Shown here: positions 31,267-36,911 of the stretch, piece by piece | Position numbering within the stretch: the first letter of the stretch is position 1 | Layout of the letters: every line of letters begins with the position of its first letter | Assembly: GCA_024398965.1 (NCBI GenBank) | Contig: JAKSIF010000026.1 | Location: 1-37,853, forward strand | DNA from: Fibrobacter sp. | Lineage (GTDB): Bacteria; Fibrobacterota; Fibrobacteria; Fibrobacterales; Fibrobacteraceae | Length of the DNA stretch: 37,853 bases | Direction: 5' to 3' | Translations under genes and position numbers: made by a program | Notes under the pieces: model-generated | Seen by the model: only the letters and a program-made list of their open reading frames with translations | Told to the model about the DNA's origin: nothing | Database searches by the model: none

Positions 31267-31932
31267 ATGGAATGCAATAATGAGTCAAGTATACACTTGA
31301 TTCGTGACCGCAAGTTTTTCCAGACTTGTGAAAGGTCTGCTTTTCGTTTTGTAAAATTTCTTCGAGAATACAAGGTTCACCATAAGTTCGTCAAGAAAAT
31401 CGGTGCTGATGTCGTGTATCTTGGATTCCCTGATTCCGTTCTTGAAAGCTTGAGGGCTGAGACTCAAGATGCTGGTTACGAGCGGAAAATCATTTCCGAC
31501 GATCAGCATATAGAAATCAGTGGCTTGCCAAAATTAGAATCGTACGATGCCTGGAAAACCGGTATTGTGCGGTATGTGGACAATGTCTCCACGAACGTTT
31601 CAAAGACTTCTTCAATTGAGGAAATAGGCTTTCCCTCGAAAAAACGCTTTGTCATTTATCGTGTGTTTTATGACCTCACATTGTACCTTTGTCGTTTAAC
31701 CAGCAAGTTCCATCGAAATTTTAAGTTCGGCCTGGGTGATAAACTTCGTGAGGATTGTGTCCTTTACTTGACGGATATGCAATGCATCGTCCAATCAAAA
31801 AAGTCCTTTGAAAGGAGTGTGTTTGAAGAGTTTCTCGTGTCTATGCAAATCCGGTTGCGTTTGCTTCTGGATTTAAAGCAGGTCACCGAAAAGCAGTGGT
31901 TTTTTGTAAATCAGACTATAGGTAACCTCTAA
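31267..31932 (+). CDS. avd: MutS-like/Avd fusion: DGR accessory protein
   Basis: A 221-residue protein in two parts. Residues about 125-221 match the Avd four-helix bundle: YDLTLYLCRLTSKFHRNFKF, GLGDKLRED, then a long helix with RLRLLLDLKQVTEKQW and a final IGNL. Avd binds the reverse transcriptase and the template RNA in diversity-generating retroelements. Residues about 1-100 (RDRKFFQTCERSAFRFVKF, KKIGADVVYLGFPDSVLESL, AGYERKI) resemble the MutS-like (MSL) accessory proteins reported with some DGRs; this half is less certain. The start is taken as the ATG at 31267; a TTG at 31243 is in frame and no ribosome binding site is clear. It lies between two FISUMP target genes. No reverse transcriptase gene is in the window. 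Confidence 0.72.
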   Translation: MECNNESSIHLIRDRKFFQTCERSAFRFVKFLREYKVHHKFVKKIGADVVYLGFPDSVLESLRAETQDAGYERKIISDDQHIEISGLPKLESYDAWKTGIVRYVDNVSTNVSKTSSIEEIGFPSKKRFVIYRVFYDLTLYLCRLTSKFHRNFKFGLGDKLREDCVLYLTDMQCIVQSKKSFERSVFEEFLVSMQIRLRLLLDLKQVTEKQWFFVNQTIGNL

Positions 31933-31973
31933 AAATTCGCCTGTGGTAAAATTTATTTAAGGAGTCAATAAAT

Positions 31974-32621
31974 ATGAATATTGAAATTAGTGTGAAAAAA
32001 ATTCTCGTGACCGTAGTCTTGTTGGTTGCATGTTCCATGGCAGGCACCCTTAAGGATTCCCGCAATGGTAAGACATACAAGACCGTAAAGCTCGGTAAAC
32101 AGACTTGGATGGCTGAAAACTTGAATTACAAGACAAAAGGTAGCATGTGCTACGATAACAAGGAAGGCAATTGCAAAGAATATGGTCGCCTGTACACCTG
32201 GGAGGCTACAATAAATGCTTGCCCCAGTGGCTGGCACTTGCCTAGCAAGGAGGAGTTTGATGCTTTTCTAGAGATGGTTAAGTTGCGCACTGAACAAATT
32301 GTGGCCCAGAAGAAATTGAATGCAGAACCGTTGAAAGAAGGCGAAGACAAGTTCTACAATCACTTACGTGTTTCTAGCTGGACAAATGGTTTTGACTCAT
32401 TCGGCTTTTCTGCTCTCCCTGCTGGCGACTACTACAGCAATTTAAAGAGTTTCAACTCTTTGGGCGATAACACCTACTTTTGGTCTTCTACGGAGGACAA
32501 TAGTAACAACGCCTACTTCCTGCGCATCAGCGGCGGCCTCGCGAAAGTCTACCGCAGTGCCGCGGGCGTCCTCGACGGCGGCAAGAATGACGGCTACTCG
32601 GTTCGTTGTCTCCAGGACTAA
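31974..32621 (+). CDS. secreted single-domain FISUMP protein
   Basis: A 215-residue exported protein with a signal peptide (hydrophobic core VTVVLLVACSMA, cleavage near residue 22) and one FISUMP domain: GTLKDSRNGKTYKT, WMAENLNYKTKG, CPSGWHLPSKEEF, FGFSALPAG, FWSSTED and the closing SVRCLQD. It has a longer central insert (about 95-130) than the two domains of the gene at 30013. AAGGAG precedes the ATG at 31974. It follows the Avd-like gene by 41 bp, in the right place for a second retroelement target. Like other FISUMP proteins it probably shows a lectin-like surface outside the cell; the ligand is unknown. Confidence 0.88.
   Translation: MNIEISVKKILVTVVLLVACSMAGTLKDSRNGKTYKTVKLGKQTWMAENLNYKTKGSMCYDNKEGNCKEYGRLYTWEATINACPSGWHLPSKEEFDAFLEMVKLRTEQIVAQKKLNAEPLKEGEDKFYNHLRVSSWTNGFDSFGFSALPAGDYYSNLKSFNSLGDNTYFWSSTEDNSNNAYFLRISGGLAKVYRSAAGVLDGGKNDGYSVRCLQD
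32427..32621 (+). other. candidate DGR variable region C (second FISUMP gene)
   Basis: It has the same borders as regions A and B (CTCCCTGCTGGC before, TTCGTTGTCTCCAGGACTAA at the end). The interior is again rich in NNC codons (TAC TTC CTG CGC ATC AGC) and differs from A and B at most non-constant positions. Confidence 0.55.
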
Positions 32622-32641
32622 AGCGATAGCGAGTGACGCAT

Positions 32642-32659
32642 AGACAAACTTGTTTGTCT
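32642..32659. other. hairpin just downstream of FISUMP variable region C
   Basis: AGACAAAC-TT-GTTTGTCT is a perfect 8-bp inverted repeat (or 7 bp with a 4-base loop), 20 bp after the stop codon. DGR variable regions often have a 7-10 bp hairpin at this place that raises homing efficiency. Confidence 0.65.
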
Positions 32660-32692
32660 GTATGTCCGAGCATGAGCGTAGGCGCCTTGGAA

Positions 32693-32759
32693 CCCTCTAA
32701 CTAGAGGCGCGTAGCGCCACCATAGCCAAGGCTTAGCGAAGCAACGCCTTGAAACAATC
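32693..32759 (+). repeat. conserved 3' flank shared by both FISUMP genes (copy 2)
   Basis: From CCCTCTAACTA to CCTTGAAACAATC, this aligns with 31112-31180. It holds CAAGGC (32727-32732) and GCCTTG (32746-32751), plus an extra GGCGCGTAGCGCC hairpin. Confidence 0.75.
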
Positions 32760-32789
32760 GCCCCAGGGTTCGATTCCCTGGGGCGTTTT
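32759..32789 (+). terminator. strong hairpin with T tail closing the FISUMP cassette
   Basis: A perfect 10-bp stem CGCCCCAGGG / CCCTGGGGCG (32759-32768 with 32776-32785), loop TTCGATT, then TTTTC. The GGTTCGATTCC core imitates a tRNA T-arm, but the rest of a tRNA is absent. Confidence 0.75.
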
Positions 32790-32972
32790 CTATAAGCACA
32801 TGGTCATGTACGGGGGGATGCAAATGATTCCGTCTTTCCTTTTGGAAAACGCCTTCGGATGGATGATGTAGCATTGCCCGATTCGCGTTCCGAATTTCTT
32901 TTTGAAATCAAGTAGAGATGTGGTTGTGTAATTTTTCGAGGACATAACTTCTGCCAATTCGACGCGCACCAT
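32790..32972 (-). pseudogene. C-terminal remnant of a DUF4143 ATPase gene
   Basis: The last about 55 codons (SSKNYTTTSLLDFKKKFG, RIGQCYIIHPKAF, IPPYMTMCL) look like the end of AAA+ ATPases with a DUF4143 C-terminal region, as in the intact gene at 34738, which ends VSLDKFWGKF...LPLYMAGLI. The Walker motifs and everything before this are missing. The Lys of the expected EVKSS nuclease-like motif is Met (EVMSS). Upstream are two repeats 33 bp apart, like those upstream of the intact gene. A deletion that removed most of the gene is the simplest explanation. Confidence 0.6.
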
Positions 32973-32981
32973 CTATCAGCA

Positions 32982-33024
32982 TAGTGCGCAGAGTAAAATA
33001 TATAAAAATATACAATAGTGCGCA
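32982..33024. repeat. two 33-bp-spaced repeats upstream of the ATPase remnant
   Basis: ATAGTGCGCAGAGTA (from 32982) and ATAGTGCGCAAAGTA (from 33015) start exactly 33 bp apart. The spacing equals that of the four-copy array upstream of the intact DUF4143 ATPase gene, though the words differ. Confidence 0.7.
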
Positions 33025-33118
33025 AAGTATTTTGTGCATAAATCACTTCATCAACGCGCCAATTCCGTAAAGGGGAATGTTCAATACTTTCTCGTTATCG
33101 CGGAACGGCTGCGTTTTT

Positions 33119-34117
33119 TCACCCCATCTCCAGGACTTTCGCTCGGTCCTTCACCTGCGCCTTGAACTGCGCTTTTCCCTGCTCGCTTAAATAACTTCGG
33201 TCAATCATTGCGTCCATTTCCATTAGATGGCTGCAAGTTTCTGCAATGAAGCGTTCTGCCCGGATTTCCTTGATGCCGATGCGGCGGGCCAGTTCCATAA
33301 AATCTGGCTTGCCGTAGAATCCGTTGACCTTGAAAAATTCGGTTTCAAAGTCATCCACAAAAAGTTCCAACGCGGTTCGGCCAAGCTCTTGAACGTGCAA
33401 TGATGTGTTCAGCAAATCGTAGGCGGGAGTCAGTTTGTAAACCCCATCCGCATTTGGGGAATAGATGGAAAAATTCTTGACGTGGGCGTCGCCGTTACAG
33501 ACCAGATAGTTGAACAGAATCAGCCTGAAGTATTTTTCCACATCGGTAGGGTAGGTGCTTACATATCGCTTCATCAGGTCGGCAATTTGCTGGTAGCTGA
33601 AATCGTACTTGTAGTTGGAACCATTTTCGCCCGGGGTGAGGCCTGCCACCTGGGCGAAGTCTTCCTGGCAGATCCTGTTGCCGTCGGGTAGAACATCGAA
33701 TCGCTTGGTGATGTAGGCGGGTGTGCCGTCTTTAAGATAAACTAGCGCATTGTCTGCTGCGTCGATCTTGAAAATCTGCCTGGCCATCTGCATGGTCAGG
33801 TGTTCGTTGGCGGGCATGTCTTTTGTGTTGTCGAACAGCCCTTCTACCGCGGGCTTTAAGATGAAGGTGCCGCCATTTTCGGTAGGTTCCAGCCGGCCTT
33901 CGTTCACCATTAGCGAAAACTTGGGCTGCGCGCCAGAAATGGAAATTCTGCGAATGGAACCGTTTTTGGACTTGATTTCGGGTAAGGAAAATTCCAGCGT
34001 GGCGTTAAACTTCTTTATGCCAAAGAGCCGCTTGGCGCAGGCAGGGCAAAAATCCCGCGGTGTCTCCTTGAGACAGCTGTGGCAACGGTTCTGCATCATG
34101 GGGGATGCGCTTGTCAT
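33119..34117 (-). CDS. hipT: HipT-type kinase toxin (HipA-like, lacking N-subdomain 1)
   Basis: A 332-residue HipA-fold Ser/Thr kinase. An N-terminal zinc ribbon (CHSC at 12-15, CPAC at 24-27) precedes the kinase. The Gly-rich loop SISGAQPKFSL carries an SIS pair (Ser59, Ser61), the autophosphorylation pair known from HipT. FILKPA gives the ATP Lys (about 89), NGDAHVKN the catalytic Asp210, and TPAYDLL the metal Asp234. The N-subdomain 1 of HipA is absent and is instead encoded by the upstream gene, as in HipBST systems, where HipT phosphorylates TrpS in E. coli. The start overlaps the hipS stop by 4 bases (ATGA). The target here is unknown. Confidence 0.85.
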   Translation of the reverse strand: MTSASPMMQNRCHSCLKETPRDFCPACAKRLFGIKKFNATLEFSLPEIKSKNGSIRRISISGAQPKFSLMVNEGRLEPTENGGTFILKPAVEGLFDNTKDMPANEHLTMQMARQIFKIDAADNALVYLKDGTPAYITKRFDVLPDGNRICQEDFAQVAGLTPGENGSNYKYDFSYQQIADLMKRYVSTYPTDVEKYFRLILFNYLVCNGDAHVKNFSIYSPNADGVYKLTPAYDLLNTSLHVQELGRTALELFVDDFETEFFKVNGFYGKPDFMELARRIGIKEIRAERFIAETCSHLMEMDAMIDRSYLSEQGKAQFKAQVKDRAKVLEMG

Positions 34118-34434
34118 ACGTCCTCCATCACGGTGATGGCGCCGATGGTTTCCTTTCCTGCAAGTTTCAGTAACAGCCTGTAGGAATCCCTGGGGTCAAT
34201 CTTCAGGGACATACAGAAAAGTTTGCGGTTTTCTCCCTCGGGCAGCAAACCTTCAAAAAATGGGAAAAGTTCCTTGGACTTGTAAGGCTCCTGTCGCTTA
34301 GACAATGTTAATGCAATGGCAGGGCGCCTAGACGCAAGGTAGATTTCATCGTAGGTAAAAATGAACCCGTCCCTAGTCTTGGTCAAGGTTCCGGCCAAGA
34401 AGCCGTTGTAAAACACCGATGCTTGCCTAGCCAT
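34114..34434 (-). CDS. hipS: HipS-type small antitoxin (HipA N-subdomain 1)
   Basis: A 106-residue protein that equals the N-terminal couple_hipA subdomain of HipA: ASVFYNGFLAGTLTK (about 5-19), FTYDEIYL, PAIALTLSKRQEPY (about 38-51), FPFFEGLLPEGENR (about 57-70), and DPRDSYRLLLKLAGKETIGAI near the end. In HipBST modules this separate subunit, HipS, is the antitoxin, while HipB boosts it and binds DNA. It overlaps hipB by 8 bases and hipT by 4 bases, so the three are translated together. A broken hipA is the alternative, but the clean ATGA overlaps and intact motifs argue for the natural three-gene form. Confidence 0.85.
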   Translation of the reverse strand: MARQASVFYNGFLAGTLTKTRDGFIFTYDEIYLASRRPAIALTLSKRQEPYKSKELFPFFEGLLPEGENRKLFCMSLKIDPRDSYRLLLKLAGKETIGAITVMEDV

Positions 34435-34633
34435 TGACGACTCTCTCGGTTAAAGAAAGTTTCAATCCCAGCTGTTCCGCAAGCTTGCAAAGTACCTCGA
34501 TGGACGGGTTTGCGCCGCCGTTTTCGATGGCGTTGATGGTCCGCAGTGAAACTCCGGACATTTCCGAAAGATCCCTTTGGCTTAATCCAAGGGACTCCCG
34601 CCGTCTTTGTAGATTTTCAAAAATTTCATCCAT
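34427..34633 (-). CDS. hipB: HipB-type Xre-family DNA-binding antitoxin
   Basis: A 68-residue single-domain Cro/CI-type helix-turn-helix protein (RRRESLGLSQRDLSEMSGVS, then RTINAIENGGANPSIEVL). It is the autorepressor of the HipBST operon. I chose the ATG at 34633; an in-frame TTG at 34642 lies inside the operator palindrome and is unlikely. No Shine-Dalgarno precedes the ATG. A TTGACA-17-TATTTT promoter and two GCAATATRTTGC palindromes upstream are its probable control region. Confidence 0.88.
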   Translation of the reverse strand: MDEIFENLQRRRESLGLSQRDLSEMSGVSLRTINAIENGGANPSIEVLCKLAEQLGLKLSLTERVVNG

Positions 34634-34638
34634 AAAGT

Positions 34639-34650
34639 GCAATATATTGC
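34639..34650. promoter_or_regulatory. HipB operator palindrome 1
   Basis: GCAATATATTGC is a perfect 12-bp palindrome between the likely transcription start and the hipB start codon, preceded by GT as in operator 2. Confidence 0.65.
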
Positions 34651-34663
34651 TTAATTAAGTTGT

Positions 34664-34692
34664 AAAATACAAAAATGCACTGGCTTTGTCAA
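34664..34692 (-). promoter_or_regulatory. sigma-70 promoter of hipBST
   Basis: On the minus strand TTGACA (34692-34687), 17 bp, TATTTT (34669-34664), about 30 bp upstream of hipB and between the two palindromic operators. Confidence 0.65.
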
Positions 34693-34699
34693 TGAATGT

Positions 34700-34711
34700 G
34701 CAATATGTTGC
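34700..34711. promoter_or_regulatory. HipB operator palindrome 2
   Basis: GCAATATGTTGC differs from operator 1 by one base and lies 8 bp upstream of the -35 box. The two sites start 61 bp apart, suiting two repressor dimers around the promoter. Confidence 0.62.
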
Positions 34712-34737
34712 GTGTTGTTGGTACAAAAGTTGTTTTG

Positions 34738-36102
34738 TTAAATCAATCCAGCCATATATAGCGGCAGGTGCAAAATTTCTGCGTAGTCCGTTTTGCGGAC
34801 TTCAAGATCCTTGGTGTACAGGATATAGGGGGGAGTCAGGTTCTTGTGGAACTTGCCCCAGAACTTGTCCAGGGAAACATGCTGCTTGTAACTGCCGGAC
34901 TTGACCTCGATGGGGCAGATCTTTTCCTTGAGACCAATTTGGGCTCTAAGTAGAAAATCAATTTCGATGTTGTTTTTCTTGTTTGCTGAATCTGACCTGG
35001 AATAGAAATAAAGCTTGTGCCCGCTTGCTCGCAGCATTTGTGCAACGATATTTTCCATGATCATTCCTTCGTTAATATCAAGTTTGTCGAAAAGAATTGC
35101 CCTATATAACTCGTTGCTCGTAAAAGATTTGTCCATAAAAGTTTGTGTTACAAGCAAACCTGTATCTGCCATGTAGCATTTTTGGGTTGCCACATCAGCA
35201 CTTAAGGCAAGACCTACATTGGGGTCTGTTGCGTTGAAACAGGGATTGATGACCATAGCCTCGTTGAGCCATGTAAAGGAATTTTCGTAGGAACGAAATC
35301 TCGCGTTTTTATCGATGGTGGAGAACTTGTAGCGCTTTTCTTTACGAGACAGTTGCGCGGGAATTTTATCTATTAGGGATAAAACTTTTGCCTCATGACC
35401 TTTTGCAAATTTGGTGACATCGTTTCGGTATAGTTTTAGAATGTCTCGTTTGACCCGGTCTGCCTTTGCAAAGTCATGATTTTCCATGTATTCGTTGACT
35501 GCTTGGGGCATACCGCCTACTAACATATATTCCCGAAAACGGTTCAGCATCTTTCGGTGAAGTGCTGGCCCAAGCGGCATTCGTTTTTCCAGGCACATCT
35601 TTAGGAATGGGTAGCTGACTTCGTCGTCCTCCGCCCATAGAAATTCCTCAAAAGTCAGAGGAAGAAGGTCAATGCTTTCTTCTTCCGAAGGAATAAGGAT
35701 GTCCTTTACGTTTTGACGTAATGAAATCAAGGATCCACTTTCGATGTAATCGAAGCGTCCGTCGGCAACAAGGTACTTTATTAGTTGTCTTGCCCTCGGG
35801 TAAAGCTGGACTTCGTCAAAAATAATGAGGGATTCCCTTTTGTAGAGGGGGGTCTTGCGGAAGGACGATAATTTTGCAAAGAAAATGTCAAATTCGCTGG
35901 ACTCGTTTTCAAAAAGTTCTTTGATTTCTTTGGCTATGTTTCCGAAATCGAGAAAAATATGGCTTCGGTACTCGTTTTTAGCGAATTCCTTGATCAAAAA
36001 AGTCTTCCCGACGCGCCTTGCTCCGTTAATTAGTAGGGCTGTTGTTCCCTTGCGCTGATTTTTCCACTCTAGAAGCCGATAATAGGCGGATCTTTTAAGC
36101 AT
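34738..36102 (-). CDS. AAA+ ATPase with DUF4143 / PD-(D/E)XK-like C-terminus
   Basis: A 454-residue cytoplasmic protein. The N-terminal AAA domain has Walker A GARRVGKT (27-34) and Walker B LIIFDE (92-97). ESGSLISL and PLTFEEFL follow in family order. The C-terminal DUF4143 region has NIEIDFLL and CPIEVKSG (about 380-410), an Asp...Glu-X-Lys layout like PD-(D/E)XK nucleases, and ends LPLYMAGLI. Large families of these ATPases occur in Fibrobacter, Bacteroidota and Spirochaetota; their role is unknown, though some sit in defence islands. AGGAG lies upstream of the ATG. Four 33-bp-spaced repeats precede it. The hipBST operon follows on the same strand, 104 bp away, with its own promoter. Confidence 0.85.
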   Translation of the reverse strand: MLKRSAYYRLLEWKNQRKGTTALLINGARRVGKTFLIKEFAKNEYRSHIFLDFGNIAKEIKELFENESSEFDIFFAKLSSFRKTPLYKRESLIIFDEVQLYPRARQLIKYLVADGRFDYIESGSLISLRQNVKDILIPSEEESIDLLPLTFEEFLWAEDDEVSYPFLKMCLEKRMPLGPALHRKMLNRFREYMLVGGMPQAVNEYMENHDFAKADRVKRDILKLYRNDVTKFAKGHEAKVLSLIDKIPAQLSRKEKRYKFSTIDKNARFRSYENSFTWLNEAMVINPCFNATDPNVGLALSADVATQKCYMADTGLLVTQTFMDKSFTSNELYRAILFDKLDINEGMIMENIVAQMLRASGHKLYFYSRSDSANKKNNIEIDFLLRAQIGLKEKICPIEVKSGSYKQHVSLDKFWGKFHKNLTPPYILYTKDLEVRKTDYAEILHLPLYMAGLI

Positions 36103-36118
36103 CTTAAATTTCTCCTAA

Positions 36119-36238
36119 CACGAAAGTGCTGATATAATATAGCAATATTTGCACGAAAGTGCTGATATAATTGAGTGAAATATGCACAAAAATGCAAGTA
36201 TAAATTTAAGTGAATCTACACAAAGTGCAGGTATGATT
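36119..36238. repeat. four-copy iteron-like array, unit about 20 bp every 33-34 bp
   Basis: Copies start at 36119, 36152, 36185 and 36219. The first two are the identical CACGAAAGTGCTGATATAAT; the third and fourth (CACAAAAATGCAAGTATAAA, CACAAAGTGCAGGTATGATT) are diverged. Each has a small CAC...GTG or related dyad and a TATAAT-like end. The spacing is near three helical turns. The array fills the space between the ATPase gene and the pyrR leader. Confidence 0.8.
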
Positions 36239-36247
36239 GCATACGCC

Positions 36248-36276
36248 TTGTCTAGGAGTGCTTTTATCCCTACTTT
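36248..36276 (+). promoter_or_regulatory. candidate promoter of pyrR-pyrB
   Basis: TTGTCT (36248-36253), 17 bp, TACTTT (36271-36276), about 75 bp upstream of pyrR. A modest consensus match. Confidence 0.35.
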
Positions 36277-36329
36277 CTCTTATAAAACCCGCCAAAACCT
36301 CCCGAAAATGCTAATTTCATGAAAAAGTA

Positions 36330-36344
36330 ACCTCAAAGTGAGGT
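36330..36344 (+). promoter_or_regulatory. hairpin over the pyrR ribosome binding site (possible PyrR target)
   Basis: ACCTCA-AAG-TGAGGT is a perfect 6-bp inverted repeat whose 3' arm is the Shine-Dalgarno (GAGGT), 8 bases before the ATG. Its GTGAGGT half matches the GNGAGGY core of PyrR-binding RNA loops, so PyrR could repress its own translation. Confidence 0.45.
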
Positions 36345-36352
36345 AAAAAATT

Positions 36353-36910
36353 ATGAATGACAACTGCAAGATTATTCGTGAACTGCTGTCGGCCCAGGCC
36401 ATGGAATTTGCCCTGGACGAGATGGCTGCAAAGATCGCAAAAATCCATCCTTCCGCAAACGACCTGGTCATCCTCGGTATGGCTAGCCGCGGTATCCCTT
36501 TGGCAAAGAAGCTGAAGGAACGCTTGGACGCAAAGTTCGGCGGCTCCGTGGAATTCGGAAGTTTGGATGCAACATTCTACCGCGACGATTTCCATTACCG
36601 CAAGCACGTTTCCACCGAGATGCGCATTACTGAAATGCCTGCCTCCGTAGAAGGCAAGACCGTAATTCTGGTGGACGACGTTCTTTATACGGGTCGCTCC
36701 ACTCTGGCTGCCATGCGCGCCATTCTGGACCTTGGCCGCCCGGCTGCCATTCGCCTTTGCGTTCTCGTGGACCGCGGTCATCGCGAACTTCCCATTGCTC
36801 CTGACTGTGTGGGCTTCTCCGTAGAGACCGCCCAGAATCAGGAAGTCCGCGTGAAGATTGAACCTATTGATCAAGAAAATTCTGTTACTCTCGTAGAAGT
36901 GGAGGCTTAA
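36353..36910 (+). CDS. pyrR: PyrR bifunctional pyrimidine operon regulator / uracil phosphoribosyltransferase
   Basis: A 185-residue phosphoribosyltransferase-fold protein. The PRPP-binding loop VILVDDVLYTGRS (about 103-115) and the PyrR-specific segments LGMASRGIPLA (about 41-51), DATFYRDDFHYR and LVDRGHRELPIAPD are intact. In other bacteria it binds pyr mRNA when UMP or UTP is high and lowers expression; most also convert uracil and PRPP to UMP. It stands 1 base before pyrB, forming the start of a pyrimidine synthesis operon. A hairpin overlaps its ribosome binding site. Start at the ATG at 36353. Confidence 0.93.
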   Translation: MNDNCKIIRELLSAQAMEFALDEMAAKIAKIHPSANDLVILGMASRGIPLAKKLKERLDAKFGGSVEFGSLDATFYRDDFHYRKHVSTEMRITEMPASVEGKTVILVDDVLYTGRSTLAAMRAILDLGRPAAIRLCVLVDRGHRELPIAPDCVGFSVETAQNQEVRVKIEPIDQENSVTLVEVEA

Positions 36911-36911
36911 A

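Noticed and set aside
32759-32785. tRNA-like T-arm (GGTTCGATTCC) suggesting a tRNA gene or attachment site
   Set aside because: Only one perfect hairpin is present; D-arm, anticodon arm and acceptor partner are missing. It is best read as a terminator.
34114-34434. Frameshifted hipA broken into two pieces
   Set aside because: The ATGA overlap, intact domain boundaries and SIS kinase loop fit the natural HipS plus HipT organisation.
36119-36238. Regularly spaced repeats resembling a short CRISPR array
   Set aside because: The gaps between units are only about 13 bases, the units diverge quickly, and there are no cas genes; an iteron or operator array fits better.
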